Source of the DNA: Microseira wollei NIES-4236
GTDB lineage: Bacteria; Cyanobacteriota; Cyanobacteriia; Cyanobacteriales; Aerosakkonemataceae
Length of the DNA: 57,296 nucleotides
Direction: 5' to 3'
Assembly (NCBI RefSeq): GCF_020521235.1
Contig: NZ_BLAY01000048.1
Location: 1-57,296, forward strand
A program made the position numbers and the translations under genes. Position 1 is the first letter of the stretch; each line of letters opens with the position of its first letter. The notes beneath the pieces were generated by a model. It saw only the letters and a program-made list of their open reading frames with translations. It had not been told where the DNA came from and searched no databases. Positions 26,736-33,384 of the stretch are shown here, in pieces.

Positions 26736-26839
26736 CAGGACTCTAGCACGACGATCTGATCACCAAAGTTTCTTGCTGCGATCTCTGGTTGCCAAACCGA
26801 CGATTTTTCAGAGAAACTTTGGTGTTTGCGTAAGTCCTG
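26736..26839. mobile_element. 104-bp element with CAGGACT/AAGTCCTG ends
   Basis: The left end CAGGACTCTAGCACGACG and the right end TTTGCGTAAGTCCTG are inverted. The inside holds CACCAAAGTTTCT and AGAAACTTTGGTG, a perfect inverted repeat. It is a member of the same family as 24228-24355 but with a different internal stem. Confidence 0.72.
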
Positions 26840-26925
26840 CTCATCACACCAACGCCCCTTAACCCGTTATTGCCATGTCCCCCGTCAAAGACTTAAATAT
26901 CCTAGAAGAGACAGCAGAAGATATT

Positions 26926-27082
26926 AACGCAAGTTTCTAGTTATAAACTTTGGCGTTGCCAGCTGGCTAATTGCTAATTGCTAATATAGGATTTTTACCA
27001 ATCTCGCCATTAGCCTCGTGACCAGGGCAGAGCCTAGTAACGCCATTAGCCGCTCCCAGAGAGATAACTAGCAACTTGAGTT
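26926..27082. mobile_element. 157-bp MITE, family AACGCAAGTTGCTAGTTA, copy A
   Basis: Starts AACGCAAGTTTCTAGTTA and ends TAACTAGCAACTTGAGTT. ATT precedes (26923-26925) and follows (27083-27085), a 3-bp target duplication. The interior carries GCTAATT heptamers and a palindrome around CCAGGGCAGAGCCT. Together with the trailing ATTTAGGT it has been tandemly duplicated to give copy B. Confidence 0.85.
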
Positions 27083-27090
27083 ATTTAGGT

Positions 27091-27224
27091 AACGCAAGTT
27101 GCTAGTTATAAACTTTGGCGTTGCTAATTGCTAATTGCTAATTGCTAATATAGGATTTTTACCAATCTCGCCATTAGCCATTAGCCATTAGCCGCTGTGA
27201 GAGAGATAATTAGCAACTTGAGTT
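27091..27224. mobile_element. MITE copy B, tandem duplicate of copy A
   Basis: Starts AACGCAAGTTGCTAGTTA and ends TAATTAGCAACTTGAGTT. It is followed by ATTTAGGT, as is copy A, so the duplication unit is the MITE plus 8 bp. It lacks the internal palindrome present in copy A. The whole 26619-27328 stretch (710 bp) holds these elements and the one at 26736, but no gene. Confidence 0.82.
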
Positions 27225-27288
27225 ATTTAGGTATCTGTGAAAACAAGTTACGCTTTTTTACCCCTGATGGGCATGAGACACGTTGTAA

Positions 27289-27328
27289 AGATATGGGGTG
27301 CGCGGATAGGTACCCGCACCCCATATCT
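27289..27328 (-). terminator. Hairpin terminator after the SDR gene
   Basis: AGATATGGGGTGCG pairs perfectly with CGCACCCCATATCT around a ~12-base loop, directly behind the stop codon of the minus-strand SDR gene, followed on that strand by a short T-rich stretch. Confidence 0.75.
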
Positions 27329-28138
27329 CTATGCCTGACGCAATCGTCGGTATCGCTTAGGTTTATGCTGGGAAAGCGGAGCAGCAATTAATAAAATTCG
27401 CTCCAACAACCAAGGAGAAATCCGGTTGCACCACGCCGCTAAATGACTTTGCCATCCGACTAAAATTTCAGGGGATTCTTGCTTCAATCCCCCAATCAGT
27501 GCTTGAGCGACTTTTTGGGGAGTTGTTGGTACAACGAAGCGGAACCACTGCAATTCTCGCACCATGTCGGTATCGGTTAAAGATGGCAGCAAAGCAATGA
27601 CTCGGATATTATGTTCCGCGAGTTCGCCGCGCAATGCTTGGGTAAATCCCAAAATGGCAAACTTAGTGGCTGAATAGGTAGCCATTGTCGGTGCTGCTAC
27701 CTTGCCCATCAAGCTGGAAACGTTAACAATTGTACCTTCGCCTTGGGTTGCCATGCGTCGCGCTACCAAACGAGTCATGGCGTACATTCCCATTAAATTA
27801 ATGGCGATTTCTTGCTGCACGTTTGGCAATCGAGATTTCAAGAAAGGTGCTTGGTGTGCAACGCCCGCACAATTTATCAGCAGATGAATCGGGCCGTAAT
27901 CGCGCCACGCTTGTGCAATCGCAATATTCACCTCGACCAATTGCGTCAGATCCAATGGCAGGATTGCAACTTCCGCCCCCAGCGCCTCGATTTCGGTCGC
28001 TACTTCAGCTAATCGGGTTGCATCCCGTGCTACTAACAGCAGGCGTTTTACCCCTTGTTGGGCTAATTCTAGTGCGATCGCTCGCCCAATTCCACGGGAA
28101 GCTCCAGTAACTAGAGCCGTTTTTCCTTGAAAGTTCAT
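27329..28138 (-). CDS. Short-chain dehydrogenase/reductase (SDR) family protein
   Basis: 269 residues. The NAD(P)-binding TGASRGIG (about 10-17) and INCAGVAHQAP (NAG-type motif, about 88) precede the catalytic Ser in VNVSSLMGKVAAPTMA (about 140) and the YSATKFA motif (Tyr-x-x-x-Lys, about 154-158). LLPSLTDTDMV follows as in classical SDRs. It reduces or oxidises an alcohol/ketone of unknown identity. A C-terminal extension (GWQSHLAAWCNRISPWLLERILLIAAPLSQ) may associate with membrane, as in SDRs acting on lipids. Confidence 0.9.
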   Translation of the reverse strand: MNFQGKTALVTGASRGIGRAIALELAQQGVKRLLLVARDATRLAEVATEIEALGAEVAILPLDLTQLVEVNIAIAQAWRDYGPIHLLINCAGVAHQAPFLKSRLPNVQQEIAINLMGMYAMTRLVARRMATQGEGTIVNVSSLMGKVAAPTMATYSATKFAILGFTQALRGELAEHNIRVIALLPSLTDTDMVRELQWFRFVVPTTPQKVAQALIGGLKQESPEILVGWQSHLAAWCNRISPWLLERILLIAAPLSQHKPKRYRRLRQA

Positions 28139-28276
28139 AACTTAAACCCTCCAAATTTGAGGTATCATCGCGCCGCACTTTTGATGCCGAGTTGAAAGAT
28201 GTCTCGCAGGCAGAAGTCTCGGCACGCTGCGAGACGAACGGCTATGTGCGATTCGCGTATCAAATGAAACTAAACT

Positions 28277-28440
28277 TCAGGACTTACGCACGCGGGGCGA
28301 GAAACCCGGTTTCTGACTCGATAATTCCTTGAAACCGGGTTTCTTTGCCTGGGTGCTGTAAACGCGGGGTGAGAAACCCGGTTTCTTCGTCCAAACCCAG
28401 GATAATTCCTTGAAACCGGGTTTCTTTGCCTGGGTCCTAA
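28277..28440. repeat. Tandem duplicate of the CAGGACTTACGCA / CCGGGTTTC element
   Basis: Two ~80-bp units each contain a GAAACCCGGTTTC, a CTTGAAACCGGGTTTC and a TTTGCCTGGGT block. Only the first retains the CAGGACTTACGCA end. Confidence 0.75.
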
Positions 28441-28978
28441 ACTTGTACAAACAAGACATTTCTCAGAAATTGTGTGCTGAACTCTCTTTGCTGTAGATAA
28501 AACTTGAGAAACATCTTGTACGGTGAACGCGACTAGCCTAGAAACCGGGTTTCTATGAAAAAGGTTTGGGAACTAGAGATCGCAGCAAGAAACCCGGTTT
28601 CTTTGGCTAAGTCTTGTTGATTTAAGCTGGCACTACGCAAGCATTGGCGAGTCATGAACAGGTTGAAATCTTTTTACGCGCAGTTATACCAGCATTCAAG
28701 AACCTTTCAGGCAATTCTAGAATCCGTCAATTGTGAAGGGACAAGATTGAAACAAAGCATAAGTGACAAATCTCCCTGATACAAAATTGACCGGAAGCAA
28801 ATCTACAGTCATACCTTAGCAACTAAATCAAGAAGCTGCAATATTTTTTCATAAATTTTCCCTGACAATGCCTCAATCCCGATTCGCGGCATCATTTCTT
28901 TCTCAAGGTTGTTGCTGTTGGGTGTGGGGCAATGCTAAGAGAAGGAGACTTTACAGAGGAGACTTCGCCTGGTATAAG

Positions 28979-29012
28979 AAAAAGCCCCAGAAGATATAAT
29001 CCTCTAGGGCTT
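28979..29012 (-). terminator. Terminator-like hairpin on the minus strand with no obvious gene
   Basis: On the minus strand AAGCCCTAGA and TCTGGGGCTT pair around an AT-rich loop and are followed by TTTTTC, the form of a factor-independent terminator. No minus-strand gene lies upstream within 100 bp, because cobM starts at 29100 on the other strand. Confidence 0.5.
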
Positions 29013-29099
29013 GACCAGGGTGCATCTACCATTCCTTATTACTGGGATAGTCGGTAAGATCCGGAAGGATTTAGGAAATTAGTTCAGTTTTTTAGATTT

Positions 29100-29912
29100 A
29101 TGTCTAACGCTGCATCCCAGTTGGCAGACGCCAAAGCCTTACCTACTCTCGCACCGGCAGTATACATCGTGGGGGCGGGACCGGGCGATCCGGAATTGTT
29201 GACGGTGAAGGCGCAGAAAATTCTCGCCCAGGCGGATGCGATCTTATTCGCCGACTCCCTCGTACCAGAACAGATATTAGAGGGAGTGCGCCAGGATGCG
29301 GAGATTATCCCCACGGCGAATCAAACCCTGGAAGAGATTTTGCCGATCATGGTGGAAAGAGTGCGCCAACGCAAATCTGTCGTCCGCCTCCATTCCGGAG
29401 ATCCGAGTCTGTACAGCGCTATCGGCGAACAAATCGCTGCTTTAGCACAAGCAGAAATTCCCTTTGAAGTCATACCGGGAATTAGCGCCTTTCAAGCAGC
29501 AGCGGCTAAACTCGGCGTCGAACTAACCGTACCGGGATTGGTGCAGACAATAATCCTCACTCGCATTAGCGGTCGCACGCAAGTCCCGGAAAAGGAAGAA
29601 TTATCCTCTCTAGCAGCGCATCAGGCGAGTTTGTGCCTTTACCTGAGTGCGCGTCACGTCGAAGCAGCGCAAAATCAGCTAACGCAACATTATACCGCAG
29701 ATACGCCCGTGGCGATTTGTTATCGCTTGGGTTGGCCTGATGAGAGAATTTTACTGGTTCCCTTGCATCAGATGGCAGCGGTGACGCGAGAAGAAAAGTT
29801 GATTCGCACAACGCTTTATGTTATCAGTCCGGCATTGGGGAAAGTCGAGAAGGCGCGATCGCGGCTATATCATCCAGAACACAGTCATCTATTTCGGCGA
29901 AAGAGTTATTAG
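29100..29912 (+). CDS. cobM: Precorrin-4 C11-methyltransferase
   Basis: 270 residues. CobM/CbiF moves a methyl from SAM to C11 of the corrin ring in cobalamin synthesis. The start motif VYIVGAGPGDPELLTVKAQKIL (about 21-42), VVRLHSGDPSLYSAIGEQ (about 98-115), VIPGISAFQAAAAKLGVELTVPG and TVAICYR-type residues (TPVAICYRLGWPDE, about 202-215) match the family. About 20 extra residues precede the core. The DUF29 gene follows 34 bp downstream; no other cobalamin gene is in the window, and I see no cobalamin riboswitch upstream. Confidence 0.94.
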   Translation: MSNAASQLADAKALPTLAPAVYIVGAGPGDPELLTVKAQKILAQADAILFADSLVPEQILEGVRQDAEIIPTANQTLEEILPIMVERVRQRKSVVRLHSGDPSLYSAIGEQIAALAQAEIPFEVIPGISAFQAAAAKLGVELTVPGLVQTIILTRISGRTQVPEKEELSSLAAHQASLCLYLSARHVEAAQNQLTQHYTADTPVAICYRLGWPDERILLVPLHQMAAVTREEKLIRTTLYVISPALGKVEKARSRLYHPEHSHLFRRKSY

Positions 29913-29946
29913 GATCGTTGAATATATCGGGTCTGTGGAAACTGCT

Positions 29947-30399
29947 ATGCCTTCCCTAAAAAGCGATCGCCAAACTCTATACGAGACAGATTACCTGAAA
30001 TGGATACAAACCACCGCAGAAAAACTGCGAAGTCAGGACTATGGGAACGTAGACTGGGACAATTTAATAGAGGAAATCGAGGACATGGGGAGGAGCGAAC
30101 GCAGAAGTTTAGAGAGCAATCTGATTGTAGTTCTGCTGCACTTGCTTAAATGGCAAAACATAAGCGATCGCAGAAGCGGTAGTTGGGAGGCAAGTATTAT
30201 AGAGCATCGCAGACGAATCAAGAAGGCGATTCAAGAATCTCCTAGCCTCAGACCCTATCTCGAAAGTATCTTGACTGAATCTTACACAGAAGCGGTCAAG
30301 CAAGCAAAAGCTGAAACTGGGTTACCATTAGAGACATTTCCTACCGAGTGTCCTTATGAGTTGATAGCGGTGATGGATGATGAGTTTTTGCCCCAATAA
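29947..30399 (+). CDS. DUF29 family protein
   Basis: 150 residues from the ATG at 29947. LYETDYLKWIQTTAEKLRSQDYGNVDWDNLIEEIEDMGRSERRSLESNL is diagnostic for DUF29, common in cyanobacteria in many copies. Next come LLHLLKWQ and WEASIIEHRRRIKKAIQESPSLRPYL. It is helical and has no catalytic motif I know. It sits in the same direction as cobM and the flavin reductase gene and may be cotranscribed with either. Confidence 0.9.
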   Translation: MPSLKSDRQTLYETDYLKWIQTTAEKLRSQDYGNVDWDNLIEEIEDMGRSERRSLESNLIVVLLHLLKWQNISDRRSGSWEASIIEHRRRIKKAIQESPSLRPYLESILTESYTEAVKQAKAETGLPLETFPTECPYELIAVMDDEFLPQ

Positions 30400-30474
30400 G
30401 CGTTGCCGTTGTACCAACCAGCCGTGAGGATTGATAAACTTAGCGATGTAGAAAACAAATTAGGGGATAAACCC

Positions 30475-30957
30475 GTGTTAGACGAACAAGCGAAAAAGAC
30501 TATCCTGCGGAAAATTCCCCACGGACTCTATGTCTGCGGCGTCAAAGATGGGGAAGAAGTTAACGGTTTCACCGCCAGTTGGATAATGCAGGCTTCCTTT
30601 ACGCCGCCGTTGGTGGTAAATTGCGTTAAGCAAGATTCTAAATCCCACGCCATGATCAAAGCCAGTGGCGTGTTTGCTCTCAGCGTTTTAGAAGCGGGAC
30701 AAAAAGATTTAGCCCAGAAATTTTTCAAGCCGCAACGCCGCAGCGGCGATAAGTTTGAGGATGTAGAATTCTATCTGGGAGAAGAAACCGGCTGTCCGAT
30801 TATTAAAGATTCTCTGGGTTACGTAGAGTGTAAAGTAGTCAGTGCAGTAGAACATGGCGATCATACGGTTTACGTCGGCGAAGTAATTGGTGCTGGCGTC
30901 CATCGGGAAGGCGACGCTTTGTTACTCGAAAGCACCGGCTGGAATTACGGCGGCTAA
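30475..30957 (+). CDS. Flavin reductase-like FMN-binding protein
   Basis: 160 residues from the GTG at 30475 (AGGGGAT upstream); an in-frame TTG at 30403 would add 24 residues with no family counterpart. KKTILRKIPHGLYVCGVKDGEEVNGFTASWIMQASFTPPLVVNCVKQDSKSHAMIKASGVFALSVL is the flavin reductase/HpaC fold, with the TASW and SH..I motifs of the FMN site. KVVSAVEHGDHTVYVGEVIGAG follows as usual. It probably reduces free flavin with NAD(P)H or is a small flavoprotein like domains of cyanobacterial diflavin proteins. Cotranscription with the DUF29 gene is plausible. Confidence 0.88.
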   Translation: MLDEQAKKTILRKIPHGLYVCGVKDGEEVNGFTASWIMQASFTPPLVVNCVKQDSKSHAMIKASGVFALSVLEAGQKDLAQKFFKPQRRSGDKFEDVEFYLGEETGCPIIKDSLGYVECKVVSAVEHGDHTVYVGEVIGAGVHREGDALLLESTGWNYGG

Positions 30958-30961
30958 GGGA

Positions 30962-31151
30962 AATTTCAGATTTGAGATTGTAGATTGCAGATTTCAGATT
31001 TGGAATAATTTAAGCGGCAATCCAATCAATCTAAAATCCCCTAAATCGGCAATCCAATCAATCTGAAATCTAAAATCTCACGCTCTGCAATCAGCTAAAT
31101 CGGCAATCCAATCAATCTGAAATCTAAAATCTCACGCTCTGCAATCAGCTT
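30962..31151. repeat. AATCTGAAATCTAAAATC repeats, with one 54-bp direct duplication
   Basis: Several short ATTTCAGATT-type repeats are followed by a direct duplication in which CACGCTCTGCAATCAGCT ends each unit at about 31097 and 31151. The second copy ends at the start codon of the tautomerase gene, so the duplication lies in its 5' untranslated region. Confidence 0.75.
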
Positions 31152-31505
31152 ATGCCTTTAATCAAAGTTCAAGCTTCTGTTTCTGCACCGGAAAAATCTG
31201 CGGTTGATCAGTTACTCAAAAGTCTTTCTTCCGCGTTAGCCAAGCATACAGGTAAACCGGAAGCTTACGTAATGACGGCGTTTGAGCCTGATGTGGCGAT
31301 GACTTTTGCTGGGACAACCGATCCGGTTTGTTACATTGAAGTTAAAAGCGTTGGCAGTATGAGTCCATCGCAAACTGAGTCGATGAGTCAGGATTTCTGT
31401 GAGAAAATTAACTCAGCATTGGGCGTGCCTACAAATCGAATTTACATCGAGTTTAACGATGCTAAAGGTTCGATGTGGGGCTGGAATGGCTCGACTTTTG
31501 GTTAG
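31152..31505 (+). CDS. Tautomerase of the MIF/phenylpyruvate tautomerase family
   Basis: 117 residues. The protein begins MPLIKVQASV, so Pro follows Met as the N-terminal catalytic base of the tautomerase superfamily. KHTGKPEAYVMTAFEPDVAMTFAGTTDPVCYIEVKSVG and NRIYIEFNDAKGSMWGWNGSTFG are the MIF-type pattern. Length matches the family (about 115). The natural substrate is unknown; keto-enol tautomerisation of phenylpyruvate is the usual assay activity. Confidence 0.9.
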   Translation: MPLIKVQASVSAPEKSAVDQLLKSLSSALAKHTGKPEAYVMTAFEPDVAMTFAGTTDPVCYIEVKSVGSMSPSQTESMSQDFCEKINSALGVPTNRIYIEFNDAKGSMWGWNGSTFG

Positions 31506-32035
31506 GCGCTAGGACTTATACTCTTCGGCGGCCAGAAACCCGGTTTCTTTGCGTAAATTCGACTTATGCTTGGGCGACCCATCACCTTAGTTTCTTTGTA
31601 GATCTCTGGTTGCCAAATCAACGATTTTTGAGAGAAACAAAGGTGATTTGCGTAAGCGTCGGTCGGGGCGGGTTTATTTTAGTTATATCGTTGACCGTTG
31701 CATCGGAATTACGACCTGTAGGGGCTTTTCTTGCAATTAGCAATTAGCAATTACCAATTACCAAGAAAGGCCGATCATTCCGATGCCACCGGATTTGATA
31801 TTATCTGTTGCTAGCAAAGATTATTGGTAAAACCCGCCCCTACACCCAGGAAAATATAGAAGGCGTTGATATATAGCAGTTTGTGATTTGGTGGAATACA
31901 GCGCTTGTGGCTTAGTTTGTGTAGCGGCACCCTTAAGGGTGCCGCTACACAAACTAAGCCAGGCGTAGCGGACTATTAACTTATGCAAAATAAAGTGTAT
32001 TCTATCAAGTCGCAAACCGCTATAATATTGCATCC
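31506..32035. other. Repeat-filled intergenic region
   Basis: 530 bp. A GAAACCCGGTTTC element with TAGGACTTA and a CACCTTAGTTTCT/AGAAACAAAGGTG stem spans about 31511-31660. AATTAGC heptamers lie near 31735. The TTACGACCTGTAGGG...CGATGCCACCGGATTTGATAT block around 31709-31802 also occurs at 1444-1524, so it is a dispersed repeat. A MITE occupies 31872-32024. No gene was seen. Confidence 0.65.
31872..32024. mobile_element. 153-bp MITE with TATAGCAGTTTG ends and a 52-bp perfect palindrome
   Basis: Ends TATAGCAGTTTG and CAAACCGCTATA are inverted. The centre is a perfect 52-bp palindrome: GGCTTAGTTTGTGTAGCGGC leads into ACCCTT|AAGGGT and the mirror. It shares its flanks with the copy at 51110 but has a different core. 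It ends 12 bp before the 3' end of the XRE gene. Confidence 0.85.
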
Positions 32036-32248
32036 CTAATCTTCCAAAACTTCCACCAAATCTTCTAGCGTTACTTCAAAAGCACGGGCTATTTTGAAAA
32101 CAGCGGAGAGATCGACCGTGTTCAAGGCATCGCGCTGAACGTAACTTTTAACGGTATTGTAATTTACTCCTGAGCGATCGGCAATTTCCTTGAGCGTCCA
32201 ACCCTTTTGATCGGCTAACTCTCGAATCCGCAGCCTAACGTAGCCCAT
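32036..32248 (-). CDS. XRE-family helix-turn-helix regulator
   Basis: 70 residues. VRLRIRELADQKGWTLKEIADRSGVNYNTVKSYVQRDALNTVDLSAVFKIARAFEVTLEDLVEV is a complete Cro/CI-type five-helix domain and nothing else. It is divergent from the 77-residue gene at 32382, with 133 bp between, the typical arrangement of a repressor and a controlled gene. It is probably a DNA-binding autoregulator; a toxin-antitoxin role is possible but unsupported. Confidence 0.85.
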   Translation of the reverse strand: MGYVRLRIRELADQKGWTLKEIADRSGVNYNTVKSYVQRDALNTVDLSAVFKIARAFEVTLEDLVEVLED

Positions 32249-32381
32249 GTTTTGACTTGACCTTGGTGCATACGCACCGAAATCAATATGTACATTGAAA
32301 GCGATCGCCCTTCTAGCCTAGAGAACGAAAAGAGCGGACGCAATTCTTACCAGATCCCACAAACGTGGGAAGGATATTTCT

Positions 32382-32615
32382 ATGATACCAAAATCAAAGC
32401 CCAAATTGAACGTTCATCCCTGGTGTATTGTGCGTCAATTGCCCAATATGCAGCGATTGGTTGTGGCTCGATTTTATCGTCGCAGCGATGCGGATGGTTA
32501 CATTCAGGTGTTGCGGCGGTTGTTACCAGGCGTGAACCATGCAATTGTGTTCGATGTTACTGGGGTAGAGAAAGTCCAACATTCTCCCTCATCTGAATTA
32601 GAGCAACTGTTGTAG
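32382..32615 (+). CDS. Small conserved hypothetical protein
   Basis: 77 residues. A good ribosome site (GGAAGGA, 7 bases) precedes the ATG. The sequence KPKLNVHPWCIVRQLPNMQRLVVARFYRRSDADGYIQVLRRLLPGVNHAIVFD resembles a small cyanobacterial protein type with a WCIV...NMQR...RSDADG pattern, which I recall only as hypothetical. An upstream open frame at 32288 in another phase lacks a ribosome site and is probably noise. It is divergent from the XRE regulator. Confidence 0.7.
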   Translation: MIPKSKPKLNVHPWCIVRQLPNMQRLVVARFYRRSDADGYIQVLRRLLPGVNHAIVFDVTGVEKVQHSPSSELEQLL

Positions 32616-32751
32616 GGAATTTAGGCGATCGCTTTGATGATGATGTGGCATAAGAGCGATCGCTATTAGTTGTCTATTTCCAACCAAATCGTTAGTAGAA
32701 ACTTAAGCTAGAGTGTAAGAGTAGCAGCTTTTTTGCTTTAACTTACTTATT

Positions 32752-33384
32752 ATGAACGACCGACTGACGGAAGCTCAAATGGCACAAGTTGTTGCCGAAG
32801 TGGAACGGCTATCGCAGCGTCGGGAGGCAGAGTATAACCCGGAACAAGTCAAGCAAATTTTACAAGAATTAAATCTGCCGCCGGAGTTGTTGGAAGATGC
32901 GATGGTGCAGTTGCGTCGCCAAGAAGCTTTGGCAGAACAGAAACGGCGAAATCGCTGGATTATGGGGGGTGTGGTGGTAGCATTGATGGGCGCGATCGCT
33001 ACCACTGCTGTGTACGTGCAGAATCAAAACCGGGTGGAAAATGCGATCGCTAATGTCTCTGCTGCCAATAGTTTAGTTACTCTAACGCAAAATGGGGGCA
33101 GCAGCGCCAATCAAATCACCCGTCAATCTAATCCCAGAGTTTACTACCGCGTCACGTTACAAAATGCCCCAATCGGGCAAAAATTATCTCTTGCTTGCGA
33201 CTGGATCGATCCTAGCGGAAATATTGCCCATCAAAGTCGCTATCAAACTCGCCAAATTGATAAATCTGTTTGGCCTACTTATTGCTATCATCAGCTTAAC
33301 TCTGGGTCAGCGGCAGGCACTTGGAAGGTGCAGATGTTGTTGGGAAATCGGACGGTTAGCACTAGCACCTTTAATGTTAAATGA
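32752..33384 (+). CDS. Hypothetical single-pass membrane protein, first gene of the AsnB-like operon
   Basis: 210 residues. The N-terminal 65 are charged and helical (QMAQVVAEVERLSQRREAEYNPEQVKQILQELNLP). A membrane segment follows (WIMGGVVVALMGAIATTAVYV, about 69-89). The C-terminal 100 residues form a beta-rich exported domain (VYYRVTLQNAPIGQKLSLACDW; GTWKVQMLLGNRTVSTSTFNV). I do not recognise a characterised family. Its stop overlaps the start of the next gene by 4 bp, so translation is coupled. Confidence 0.75.
   Translation: MNDRLTEAQMAQVVAEVERLSQRREAEYNPEQVKQILQELNLPPELLEDAMVQLRRQEALAEQKRRNRWIMGGVVVALMGAIATTAVYVQNQNRVENAIANVSAANSLVTLTQNGGSSANQITRQSNPRVYYRVTLQNAPIGQKLSLACDWIDPSGNIAHQSRYQTRQIDKSVWPTYCYHQLNSGSAAGTWKVQMLLGNRTVSTSTFNVK

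Larger units (their letters stand above)
28139..29099. other. Gene-free 960-bp stretch rich in AAACCCGGTTTC repeats
   Basis: From 28277, CAGGACTTACGCA opens a tandem duplication of a ~80-bp unit with GAAACCCGGTTTC and GAAACCGGGTTTC stems up to about 28440. Another pair lies at 28541-28605. From 28620 to 28975 I see nothing identifiable. A hairpin followed by T's on the minus strand lies at 28979-29012. No gene is supported. Confidence 0.6.

Noticed and set aside
26875-26940. Short frame MSPVKDLNILEETAEDI ending in the MITE at 26926, as a third split gene
   Set aside because: No ribosome site, and after removal of the MITE the frame meets TAG at once, so there is no evidence of a longer gene.
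28868-28999. 43-codon plus-strand frame MPQSRFAASFLSQGCCC...
   Set aside because: No ribosome site, odd composition, and it runs into a hairpin; no family resemblance.
32288-32596. 102-codon frame overlapping the small gene at 32382 in another phase
   Set aside because: No ribosome site, and only the frame at 32382 has a good one and a conserved-looking product.
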